A stretch of DNA of 64,000 nt. It comes from Paenibacillus piscarius. GTDB lineage: Bacteria; Bacillota; Bacilli; Paenibacillales; Paenibacillaceae. The DNA is taken from positions 222,227 to 286,226 of the forward strand of contig NZ_JAIEUI010000002.1 of assembly GCF_022234545.1 (NCBI RefSeq), read 5' to 3'. Shown here one piece after another: positions 43,192 through 51,124 of the stretch. The position numbers and the translations under genes are program-made. The first letter of the stretch is position 1, and each line of letters begins with the position of its first letter. A model generated the notes under the pieces. The model worked only from the letters and a program-made list of their open reading frames with translations, did not search any database and had not been told where the DNA came from.

Positions 43192-43203
43192 TTAACGTGT
43201 GCA
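43192..43203. promoter_or_regulatory. Putative operator/cre-like site upstream of uxaB
   Basis: TTAACGTGTGCA identical to 42013-42024; in context TGTTAACGTGTGCA (43190-43203) it also resembles a degenerate cre site. It sits 29 bases before the uxaB start region, within reach of the promoter. Confidence 0.55.
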
Positions 43204-43231
43204 ATTTATCATTGTATTCTTAAAGGAGATT

Positions 43232-44662
43232 ATGACCACTATGACAAACCGTTTATCCAGAAGCACTCACCCGGAGCTGACTCTGCATCCTGAACGGATG
43301 ATCCAATTCGGCGAAGGCAATTTCATGCGCGCTTTCGTCGACTGGCAGCTGCAGCAGATGAACAATCAGGGCCTATTCAACGGAAGCGCCGTGCTGATCC
43401 AGCCGATCGCCCAGCACACCGGAGGGGTAGCCGATCTCATGGCCGAACAGGATTATCTCTACACCGTGCTGCTTAACGGCATCATGGATAACGAGACGGT
43501 GAACTCCCGCGAGATTATCGGCTCGGTCAGCCGGGTGATCAATCCATATACCGATTATGAGGCTTATCTCGCATTGGCGGAGAACGATGAGCTGGAGTTC
43601 ATCACCTCGAACACCACGGAAGCGGGCATTGCCTATCTTCCCGGCGACCGCGCTGACGGCGCGCCTCCGGTCAGCTTCCCGGCCAAACTGACCGCTCTGC
43701 TCCACCGCCGGTATGAGCTTGGCAAACAGGGCTTCGTCATTATTCCCTGCGAGCTGATTGACCGCAACGGCGAGAAGCTGCAGGAGATTGTGGAGCGCTA
43801 CGCGGCTGACTGGAACCTCGGCGAGGGCTTCCTGCAATGGCTGAGGGCGGAGAACACCTTCTGCTGCAGCCTGGTGGACCGCATTGTGCCCGGCTACCCG
43901 CGTGAGCAGGCCGCTCAGCTGGAGTCGGAGCTGGGCTATCTCGACAAGGTGATGGTAACTGCCGAGCCTTTCCTTTTCTGGGTGATTGAAGGGCCGGAAT
44001 CGCTTGCAGAGCGGCTACCGCTGGCCAAGGCGGGACTGAATGTCGTGGTTACCCCTGATATGACGCCATACCGTGAGCGCAAGGTGCATCTGCTGAACGG
44101 TCCGCATACCGCCATGGTTCCGCTGGGTCTGCTGGCCGGGTTAGCCACGGTTGAGGATGTGATGAATGACGGGGCATTCTCCCGTTATGTGAAGGAGTTA
44201 ATTGAGGAAGAGCTGATTCCGATGCTCGATCTGCCTGCGGATGCGCTGCTCTCTTACGCGGGTGCCGTACAGGAGCGGTTCCGCAATCCGTTCATCCGTC
44301 ATGAGCTGACCTCCATTCTGCTTAACAGCATCTCCAAATTCAAAGCCCGTCTGCTGCCGGTAATGCTTCGCTACCAGCAGGAACGCGGCAGATTGCCGGA
44401 GCGGATCACCCTGGCCCTCGCCGCCCTGCTGCTCGCCTACCGGGGAGACCGCATCGCCCGGCAGGACAGCGCCGAGGTGCTGGCGGCATTCGATCAGGCT
44501 TGGAGCCAGCCGGACAGCTTCGTGAATACCATTCTGGCCGACATCAGCCTGTGGGGCCAGGATCTGACCCTGCTGCCGGGCTTGCCGGCAGCCATCGCCG
44601 CCCATCTGCAGCAGCTTGAACGGGAAGGCTCCCGGGCAGCATTGCAGCAGCTAGTCGGCTGA
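43232..44662 (+). CDS. uxaB: Tagaturonate reductase (altronate oxidoreductase)
   Basis: Reduces D-tagaturonate to D-altronate with NADH, second step of galacturonate catabolism after UxaC. 476 residues from ATG 43232 next to AAAGGAG; ATG 43241 is an alternative. Rossmann N-terminus MIQFGEGNFMRAFVDW, core ITSNTTEAGI, and mannitol-dehydrogenase-type C-terminal domain with KVHLLNGPHT (catalytic Lys and His, about 281). 31-base gap to uxaA. Confidence 0.92.
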   Translation: MTTMTNRLSRSTHPELTLHPERMIQFGEGNFMRAFVDWQLQQMNNQGLFNGSAVLIQPIAQHTGGVADLMAEQDYLYTVLLNGIMDNETVNSREIIGSVSRVINPYTDYEAYLALAENDELEFITSNTTEAGIAYLPGDRADGAPPVSFPAKLTALLHRRYELGKQGFVIIPCELIDRNGEKLQEIVERYAADWNLGEGFLQWLRAENTFCCSLVDRIVPGYPREQAAQLESELGYLDKVMVTAEPFLFWVIEGPESLAERLPLAKAGLNVVVTPDMTPYRERKVHLLNGPHTAMVPLGLLAGLATVEDVMNDGAFSRYVKELIEEELIPMLDLPADALLSYAGAVQERFRNPFIRHELTSILLNSISKFKARLLPVMLRYQQERGRLPERITLALAALLLAYRGDRIARQDSAEVLAAFDQAWSQPDSFVNTILADISLWGQDLTLLPGLPAAIAAHLQQLEREGSRAALQQLVG

Positions 44663-44693
44663 ACGATTACCAATTTATTATAGGAGGGACAAC

Positions 44694-46181
44694 ATGAAGA
44701 ACTTAATGAAAATGAACCCGAGAGATACGGTGGCGGTAGCACTGCGCCCGATTACGGCCGGAGAAGAGCTGACGGTGGACGGGCTTGATCTGCGGGCTGC
44801 ACAGGATATTCCGCAGGGCCACAAGATTGCACTGACAGACTTCAATGTGGAAGATGTCATTACCAAGTACGGCTACCCCATCGGCCATGCCACAGAGCCA
44901 ATTGCTGCAGGCGACTGGATTCATACGCATAATATCAAGACCAACCTGGTTGGCGAAGAAGAATATGAGTATGTGCCGGATGTGCATCAGGTAACCTATC
45001 CACGCCGCGACCTGACCTTCCAGGGCTACCGCCGGGCAAACGGCAAGGTTGGCATCCGCAATGATCTGTTCATCATTCCTACGGTAGGCTGTGTGAACGG
45101 CATTGCCGAGCAGATGATCCAGGAGTTCAAGGCCGAGCATCCCGACCTGGGCGGGTTCGACAACCTGACGGTGTTGAAGCATCCTTACGGCTGCTCCCAG
45201 CTCGGCGATGACCACCGCATGACCCGCAGCATCCTGCTGGATGCCGTGAATCACCCCAATGCCGGCGGCGTGCTCGTCTTCGGCCTTGGCTGCGAGAACA
45301 ACATCGTCTCCGAATTCCGCACTATGCTAGGGGATTATGATGAAACGCGGGTCAAATTCCTGGTAGCCCAGGAAGTCGGCAATGAGCTGGAGGCCGGGCT
45401 GGTGCTGCTTGAGGAGCTGTATGAAGCTGCGAAGGACGATGTCCGTGAGCCGGTGCCGCTCAGCGAGCTGAACATCGGCCTAAAGTGCGGCGGCTCTGAC
45501 GGGTTCTCCGGCATTACGGCCAATCCGCTGCTGGGTGCCTTCTCCGATTTCATTATCTCCCAGGGCGGCACTTCGGTGCTGACTGAGGTGCCGGAGATGT
45601 TCGGTGCCGAGAAAATGCTCATGGCCCGCGCCGAGAGCCGCGAGGTCTATGAGGATATCGTGTCGCTGATCAACAACTTTAAGCAGTATTTCCTGTCTTA
45701 CGGGGAGCCCGTGTATGAGAACCCTTCGCCAGGCAACAAGGCCGGCGGCATCAGCACGCTGGAGGACAAATCTCTCGGGTGCACCCAGAAGGCCGGAACG
45801 TCACCTGTAGTGGATGTCTTGCAATATGGCGTGAAGCTACGCAAAAAAGGGCTGAGCCTCCTCCAGGCCCCCGGCAACGATCTGGTGGCCGCCTCTGCGC
45901 TTGCCGCTTCGGACTGCCAGCTGGTACTGTTCACCACCGGGCGCGGCACACCGTTCGGCAGCTTCGTGCCTACGGTGAAGGTGGCGACGAATAACGAGCT
46001 TTTTGCCAAAAAAGGCCACTGGATGGACTTCAACGCCGGTCCTCTGCTGGAAACGCCGATGGAGCAGGTGCTGGAGGAATTCATTACTTATATCATTGAT
46101 GTCGCCAGCGGCAAGAAGACCCGGAACGAGCAGAATGAAGTGCGTGAGCTGGCTATTTTCAAAACGGGCGTTACCTTATAG
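44694..46181 (+). CDS. uxaA: Altronate dehydratase
   Basis: Dehydrates D-altronate to 2-keto-3-deoxygluconate. 495 residues: N-terminal SAF domain (about 1-95, DTVAVALRPI...IAAGDWIHTHN) and the large C-terminal D-galactarate/altronate dehydratase domain with GYRRANGKVGIRN, VLKHPYGCSQLGDDH, GLKCGGSDGFSGITANP and NAGPLLETPMEQVLEEF segments. Iron-dependent. Middle gene of the uxaB-uxaA-uxaC unit; RBS AGGAGGG. Confidence 0.94.
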   Translation: MKNLMKMNPRDTVAVALRPITAGEELTVDGLDLRAAQDIPQGHKIALTDFNVEDVITKYGYPIGHATEPIAAGDWIHTHNIKTNLVGEEEYEYVPDVHQVTYPRRDLTFQGYRRANGKVGIRNDLFIIPTVGCVNGIAEQMIQEFKAEHPDLGGFDNLTVLKHPYGCSQLGDDHRMTRSILLDAVNHPNAGGVLVFGLGCENNIVSEFRTMLGDYDETRVKFLVAQEVGNELEAGLVLLEELYEAAKDDVREPVPLSELNIGLKCGGSDGFSGITANPLLGAFSDFIISQGGTSVLTEVPEMFGAEKMLMARAESREVYEDIVSLINNFKQYFLSYGEPVYENPSPGNKAGGISTLEDKSLGCTQKAGTSPVVDVLQYGVKLRKKGLSLLQAPGNDLVAASALAASDCQLVLFTTGRGTPFGSFVPTVKVATNNELFAKKGHWMDFNAGPLLETPMEQVLEEFITYIIDVASGKKTRNEQNEVRELAIFKTGVTL

Positions 46182-46217
46182 GCCTTATTCTAATTCATTT
46201 AAAGGGAGATCCTATCC

Positions 46218-47642
46218 ATGTTTCTAAACGAAAACTTCATGTTATCCGGCGAAACAGCACAGAAGCTCTACCACAATCACGCCAAAACCATGCCTATCAT
46301 CGACTACCACTGCCATCTGGACCCGCGCGAAATCTATGAGGACCAGCCGTTCAAGAATCTGACTGCCGCCTGGCTGTATGGTGACCATTACAAATGGCGG
46401 CTCATGCGGGCTAACGGGGTGCCTGAATCGCATATTACCGGAGACGCCTCTGACTACGACAAGTTCCTGGCCTGGGCCCGCACGCTTCCCAAGGCTGTCG
46501 GCAATCCGCTCTACAGCTGGACCCATCTGGAGCTCCGCCGCTTCTTCGGGGTGGATGAGCCGCTGAACGAGGCCTCTGCCCCGGCGATCTGGGAGAAGGT
46601 GAACCGGAGACTCGCTGAGCCCGGCTTCACCCGGCGCGGTCTGATCCGCAGCTCGGGGGTCAAGGTGATCTGTACCACCGATGATCCGGCGGATACGCTG
46701 GAGTATCATAAGCTGCTTAGAAGCAGCGAGACGGCCTTCCGTGTGTTCCCGACCTTCCGCCCCGATAAGGCGCTGAATATCGATGCTGACGGATTCACAG
46801 ACTGGATCGGCAAGCTGGAACAGGCTGCGGGCCGGCAGATTCAGACCTATGCTGCGCTGCTGGAGGCGCTCCAGAGCCGCGTGGAGTTCTTCCATGAGAA
46901 CGGCTGCCGCCTGTCCGACCATGCGCTGGATGTGCTGCGTTATGAGGCGGGTGAACCGGAGGCTGTCGAGGCGGTGTATGCCAAAAGACTGCAAGGCGCA
47001 GAGCTGTCGCCGCAGGAAGTCACCCTCTACCGGACCGAGCTCCTGACAGCGCTCATCGGCTTCTACCATGACAAGGGCTGGACGATGCAGCTGCATCTTC
47101 ATGCCTTCCGCAACAACAATACGCCGATGTTCCGGCAGCTCGGACCGGATACCGGTTATGACGGCATCAACGATCTGCCGCTGGCCGCCGCGCTGTCCCG
47201 GCTGCTGAACCGGGCTGAGAGCGGCAGCGGTCTGCCCAAGACCATTCTGTACTCGCTGAATCCCGGCGATTACCCTGCTCTTCTGGCTCTGCTGGGCTGC
47301 TACCAGAAGGATACCCCCGGCAAGCTCCAGCTCGGCTCCGGCTGGTGGTATAATGATACGTACAGCGGAATGCGCCAGCAGTTGACCACACTTGCCGAAG
47401 GCAGCCTGCTGGGCAACTTCGTCGGGATGCTGACGGATTCCCGCAGCTTTCTCTCCTATACCCGGCACGAATATTTCCGCCGGGTGCTGTGCGGGCTGCT
47501 CGGTGAACTCGCTGACCGCGGTGAAGCACCGGATGACCTTGAGCTTCTGGGCGCCATGGTTGAGGATATCGCCTACAACAATGCCGCCCGCTATTTCGGC
47601 TTCGAGACCGCCGGCAGCGAAGCAGCCGGGCTTACCGTCTAG
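46218..47642 (+). CDS. uxaC: Uronate isomerase
   Basis: Isomerises D-galacturonate to tagaturonate and D-glucuronate to fructuronate. 474 residues, amidohydrolase-like barrel. Zinc ligands in MPIIDYHCHLDPREIYED (about residues 25-32: H-x-H) and LHLHAFRNNNTPMFRQLG (about 285-296); KVICTTDDPADTLEYH (core CTTDDPADTL, about 154) and the C-terminal MLTDSRSFLSYTRHEYFRR (about 399) are typical. RBS AAAGGGAG. 14 bases before the esterase gene. Confidence 0.94.
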   Translation: MFLNENFMLSGETAQKLYHNHAKTMPIIDYHCHLDPREIYEDQPFKNLTAAWLYGDHYKWRLMRANGVPESHITGDASDYDKFLAWARTLPKAVGNPLYSWTHLELRRFFGVDEPLNEASAPAIWEKVNRRLAEPGFTRRGLIRSSGVKVICTTDDPADTLEYHKLLRSSETAFRVFPTFRPDKALNIDADGFTDWIGKLEQAAGRQIQTYAALLEALQSRVEFFHENGCRLSDHALDVLRYEAGEPEAVEAVYAKRLQGAELSPQEVTLYRTELLTALIGFYHDKGWTMQLHLHAFRNNNTPMFRQLGPDTGYDGINDLPLAAALSRLLNRAESGSGLPKTILYSLNPGDYPALLALLGCYQKDTPGKLQLGSGWWYNDTYSGMRQQLTTLAEGSLLGNFVGMLTDSRSFLSYTRHEYFRRVLCGLLGELADRGEAPDDLELLGAMVEDIAYNNAARYFGFETAGSEAAGLTV

Positions 47643-47656
47643 CCGGAGGGATACGG

Positions 47657-48352
47657 ATGATGCCGACTCTCTATATCGCTGGTGATTCTACCGCTGCCCG
47701 GAAGAGCGGCGGTGAATGGCCAATGGCCGGATGGGGTGAATACCTGCATGAATATGTCCGTCCGGAGCTGCGGATCGAGAACCGGGCGGTGAACGGCCGG
47801 AGCACCCGGTCCTTCCTGGCCGAAGGCAGGCTTGCCGACATGGAACGCGACTTCCACGCCGGAGACTTCCTGCTGATCCAGTTCGGCCATAATGACCAGA
47901 AGCTCGAAGATCCGGCCCGGTATTCGGAACCGCATACGGACTACCGCCTGAATCTGAAGGTCTTCATCGATTCCGCCCGCAGCCGCTGCGTGCTCCCCCT
48001 GCTGCTGACTCCGGTGAGCCGACGCCGCTTCACGGGAGACGGCGAGCCTGACCCGGAGGCTGTCGGCCTGTATCCCCAGGTGATGCGTGAGGTGGCCGCA
48101 GAGACCGGGACGCCGCTGCTCGATCTGTTCGCTTCCTCCCAGCAGCTCTACCGGGACTTGGGTGTCGAAGCTTCCAGGGGGCTGTTCCTGCATCTCGCGC
48201 CGGGAGAGCGGCCCAACTACCCGGACGGCATTGCGGATAACACACATTTCTGCACCGGCGGAGCGGGACGCATCGCCGCACTCGTGGCTGAAGCACTCGC
48301 CCGGTGTGCGGTGCTCACGGCGCTGCACCCTTATCTGCGGATCAAGGGATGA
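47657..48352 (+). CDS. SGNH hydrolase, rhamnogalacturonan acetylesterase type (CE12-like)
   Basis: Removes acetyl groups from pectin. 231 residues. Block I IAGDSTAA (nucleophile Ser, about residue 11), block II NGRSTRSF (oxyanion Gly/Asn), block III FGHNDQK (about 77), block V DNTHFCTGGA (catalytic Asp-x2-His, about 205). No signal peptide, so acts inside the cell on imported oligosaccharides. In the galacturonate operon, which supports pectin-derived substrates. Confidence 0.85.
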   Translation: MMPTLYIAGDSTAARKSGGEWPMAGWGEYLHEYVRPELRIENRAVNGRSTRSFLAEGRLADMERDFHAGDFLLIQFGHNDQKLEDPARYSEPHTDYRLNLKVFIDSARSRCVLPLLLTPVSRRRFTGDGEPDPEAVGLYPQVMREVAAETGTPLLDLFASSQQLYRDLGVEASRGLFLHLAPGERPNYPDGIADNTHFCTGGAGRIAALVAEALARCAVLTALHPYLRIKG

Positions 48353-48388
48353 GTATGTCAGATCACACAGTCACAGGAGGTTTTCAGT

Positions 48389-49231
48389 ATGAGTGTTCCG
48401 TTTCAACTGGGCGTGCGCGCCCATGACTTCAACTACTGTCCGCTGCCGGAGCTGATCGGCAAGCTGCGGGCCCACGGCTTTCCGGCGATCCAGTTTGCAC
48501 TGCATAAATCATTCCCGGAGAGCGTGACGGAGCTGTGTGCACTTAGCCCCGGCGCGGCTGCGTACTATGGGGATGCCTTCAGGCAGGCGGGAATTAAGAT
48601 TGCCGTGCTCGGCTGCTATGTGAACATCATCGATCCTGATCCTGCCAAGCGCACGCAGGCGCTGAACGAATTCAAGACGCAGCTGCGGCTGGCCCGTGAC
48701 TTCGGGGCAAGCCTGGTCGGTACGGAGACGGGCAGCTTAGGGGATGGATACACAGAGGATAATTTCACGGAAGAAGCTTTTGGGCAAGTGGTGGAGTCGG
48801 TGAAGGCCATGGTTGCGGAGGCGGAGCGCTTCGGGGTCACCGTCGGCATTGAAGCGGGTGTTAACCACCCGCTTTATACGGCTAAGCTGGTCCGGCGGCT
48901 GCTGGATGAAGTGCAATCGAACAACCTGCAGATTATCCTGGATGTCGCGAATCTGATGACGCCGGAGAATTACCTGCAGCAGGAGCAGATTGTAGAAGAG
49001 GCCCTGGAGCTGCTCGGCAACCGGATCGCTGTTCTGCATCTGAAGGACTTCACGGTGCAGGACGGCAGAATTGAGATCGTTCCCGCCGGACAGGGACTGA
49101 TGAATTTCGCGCCGCTGCTCCGCTATATGAAGTACAAGCGTCCGCATCTCCAGGGTCTGCTGGAGAGCACTCCAGAGGAGGAGCTGCGGGACAGTGTGCA
49201 GTTCCTGCGGAACCTGTATAACGAGCTATAG
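48389..49231 (+). CDS. Sugar phosphate isomerase/epimerase, xylose-isomerase-like TIM barrel
   Basis: 280 residues. AP-endonuclease-2-like barrel with metal ligands in VGTETGSLGDG (about 112), VGIEAGVNHPLY (about 151), LQIILDVANLMTP (about 177) and VLHLKDFTV (about 214), ending LLESTPEEELRDS. Family members epimerise or isomerise keto-sugars; the exact reaction is not readable. Final gene of the uronate operon, 36 bases after the acetylesterase, RBS CAGGAGG, so it probably handles another pectin-derived sugar acid. Confidence 0.8.
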   Translation: MSVPFQLGVRAHDFNYCPLPELIGKLRAHGFPAIQFALHKSFPESVTELCALSPGAAAYYGDAFRQAGIKIAVLGCYVNIIDPDPAKRTQALNEFKTQLRLARDFGASLVGTETGSLGDGYTEDNFTEEAFGQVVESVKAMVAEAERFGVTVGIEAGVNHPLYTAKLVRRLLDEVQSNNLQIILDVANLMTPENYLQQEQIVEEALELLGNRIAVLHLKDFTVQDGRIEIVPAGQGLMNFAPLLRYMKYKRPHLQGLLESTPEEELRDSVQFLRNLYNEL

Positions 49232-49394
49232 AATCTGGACCACCCGCCCGTATATAGCGGCATCTGTTATCATGAGGGGCACTTAGTGCTCCTCATTTGC
49301 TAGGTTGAGCCGCATTCGGCGTTATGAGACTTGCACCAGCACATTGTGTTCGGTTTCTCGCCTACATTCCGCCCACACTCCCAGTAACCTAGTC

Positions 49395-49585
49395 ATTGTA
49401 TTCGCTTTTCCACATACATCCGGTCCGCTCACCCCCGTACAGCCCCATTATATACTGTTTTTCACATACATTCGGCCCCACGCACCTGTCGATTGTATAC
49501 TGTTTTCTACATACATTCTCCACAGCCCGCGCACCTCGCACTTCGCACCTGTCAATTGTATTCGCTTTCCCGCATACATCCCGCC
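49395..49585. repeat. Cluster of four dispersed hairpin repeats (copies 3-6)
   Basis: Copies at 49395-49426, 49447-49479, 49492-49518 and 49555-49585, each ATTRTATWC-(core)-ACATACAT-like, with starts 52, 45 and 63 bases apart. Cores are of two kinds: GC...GC (copies at 49555; partly 49395) and AC...GT pairing (49447, 49492), consistent with compensatory change in a hairpin. Flanks share CCGGCCC-like sequence or CGCACCTGTC(A/G)ATTGTAT between copies. Confidence 0.7.
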
Positions 49586-49631
49586 CATGCATCCCTCGCA
49601 CTCCGCCCATCCCCCCACCAAACAACACAAA

Positions 49632-49656
49632 GCCCCGGACCATATCGGCCCGGGGC
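49632..49656 (-). terminator. Terminator of the UlaG-like gene
   Basis: GCCCCGG / CCGGGGC, 7-bp stem, with TTTGTGTT following on the minus strand. Confidence 0.7.
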
Positions 49657-49663
49657 AACAAGA

Positions 49664-50497
49664 TTATGACTTAAAAGCTTGCGCCGACACGTACACGAAC
49701 CGCTCCGCTCTCGCCATCATATGGAACTTCTGCTCCGGGAAGTGGCGGTACAGGTAGTCTACGAAGTAGCCCGGATTCTCGGCGTTTCCGGCGAACAGGT
49801 CATAGTGCAGCGGAACGACGGTCTCGAAGCCGCTGGTGGCCGCGAACTCTGCCGCTTCCCGGTAATTCATATTGCCGACAATGTGGCGGGTGTTGCGGTA
49901 ATAGTCGCGGCCGTTGATCGGCAGCAGCGCCAGGTCGATGGTCCGGCTGCCGATCTCTTCAATCAGCTCCGGGAACAGCACAGTGTCTCCGGCATGATAC
50001 AGCGTGACCCCGTTCAACTCCAGGATATAGCCGACATACTTGGGATTGCCCTGTTCATCACGGTCCAGCTGCTCATGCGCTGCCATCACCGGGTATACCT
50101 TCAGTCCGTGCGCGGGCTCTGCCGCCTGTCCAGGCAGCGCAGCAGCCAGGCGCTCCTTGCCGATTCCCAGCTCCTGCAGCCGCTCCAGGCAGACGGCCGG
50201 AGCCATGAACTGTGCGCCTGGATTATGTCCGGCCAGCACAGGCAGCGCCTCTTCATCCAGATGATCCGAATGATCATGGGTGATGAGGCAGACCTCCATA
50301 TTGGTAATATCCTCAGGTCCGGCCGGCGGCGGGAAGGTGCGGTCCGGGTTCGTCGAGACATAAGGATCAATATAGACCGTCACCTCCGCCCCTTTAACGA
50401 TGACGCTGGCTTGTCCCAGGAACCAGACGGCTACACAGCCATAGGGCACCTTGGTGGCCCGGACTTCTTCAATCAGTTCTTGTCCTGCAAATGGCAT
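49664..50497 (-). CDS. Metallo-beta-lactamase fold hydrolase (UlaG-like)
   Basis: 277 residues from ATG 50497, the codon nine bases after AGGAAGGGAG. Zinc motif LITHDHSDHLDEEA (HxHxDH, about residues 73-80), further ligands in VMAAHEQ (about 137), YHAGDTVLF (about 165) and the C-terminal VVPLHYD (about 228). Resembles UlaG (L-ascorbate-6-phosphate lactonase) and related putative lactonases. No ascorbate PTS genes are near, so the substrate is open. Confidence 0.82.
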   Translation of the reverse strand: MPFAGQELIEEVRATKVPYGCVAVWFLGQASVIVKGAEVTVYIDPYVSTNPDRTFPPPAGPEDITNMEVCLITHDHSDHLDEEALPVLAGHNPGAQFMAPAVCLERLQELGIGKERLAAALPGQAAEPAHGLKVYPVMAAHEQLDRDEQGNPKYVGYILELNGVTLYHAGDTVLFPELIEEIGSRTIDLALLPINGRDYYRNTRHIVGNMNYREAAEFAATSGFETVVPLHYDLFAGNAENPGYFVDYLYRHFPEQKFHMMARAERFVYVSAQAFKS

Positions 50498-50709
50498 ATC
50501 AGCATACTCCCTTCCTGTCTTCTCTATCAAACTCTATCGCATAACCGCCCTGTCCGCAAATGTTGTCTTCAGAACCCCTGCCTGAATCACAGCTCTCCGC
50601 CATGATTATTCTTTACAATGCTGCCTGAACCGCCTTGCCACTATACAACAGATTCATTATAGATGTAGTATATTAGGGTATTTATTACCGACTGGAGGAA
50701 ACATCGACC

Positions 50710-51033
50710 ATGAGCAGGATTGCCAAGACCCCAGCACCGCCTTATTATGCAGTGATTTTCACATCGGAACGGACAGACGGAGATCAACGTTATGCGGAGA
50801 TGGCCGAGGAAATGGTGCAGCTCGCCGCCACACAGCCAGGCTTCCTCGGAATGGAGAGCGCCCGGGAGGGCGTGGGGATTACTGTGTCCTACTGGGATTC
50901 TCCGGAAGCCATACGGCAATGGAAGCGGAATGAGCGGCATCTGGTCGCCCAGCGCCAAGGGATCGAGGAATGGTATCAGTCTTATAAGACAAGAGTGTGC
51001 AAGGTGGAACGGGATTATGGCTTTGAGAAGTAG
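50710..51033 (+). CDS. Antibiotic biosynthesis monooxygenase (ABM) domain protein
   Basis: 107 residues, one ferredoxin-like ABM domain: PPYYAVIFTSERTDGDQRY, TQPGFLGMESAREG, ITVSYWDSPEAIRQWKRN (cores), with the conserved His in NERHLVAQ. Family members degrade heme or oxidise small aromatics or act as dimeric stress proteins. Similar to YqjZ-type proteins in Bacillus. RBS GGAGGAAACATCGACC. Single gene before nadE. Confidence 0.83.
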   Translation: MSRIAKTPAPPYYAVIFTSERTDGDQRYAEMAEEMVQLAATQPGFLGMESAREGVGITVSYWDSPEAIRQWKRNERHLVAQRQGIEEWYQSYKTRVCKVERDYGFEK

Positions 51034-51124
51034 CTTCCTCCCGGCCTTGTTACCAATGCCAATTGATGGGTACAATTATTAAATAGTGTGACTACAACAG
51101 GACAGGTAAAGGACAGGTGACAGT

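Larger units (their letters stand above)
49232..49663. other. 432-base intergenic region with clustered hairpin repeats
   Basis: Between the uronate operon and the UlaG-like gene. Pyrimidine-rich on the plus strand, with four copies of the dispersed repeat (49395-49585) and the terminator of the UlaG-like gene (49632-49656). No convincing gene; three minus-strand open frames overlap the repeats and are not believed. Confidence 0.7.

Noticed and set aside
46242..47468. 408-codon open frame antisense to uxaC
   Set aside because: Same reason; uxaC is complete with all metal ligands.
49389..49661. Minus-strand open frames with MYVENS-type sequence
   Set aside because: They only pass through the hairpin repeats; no initiation signal.
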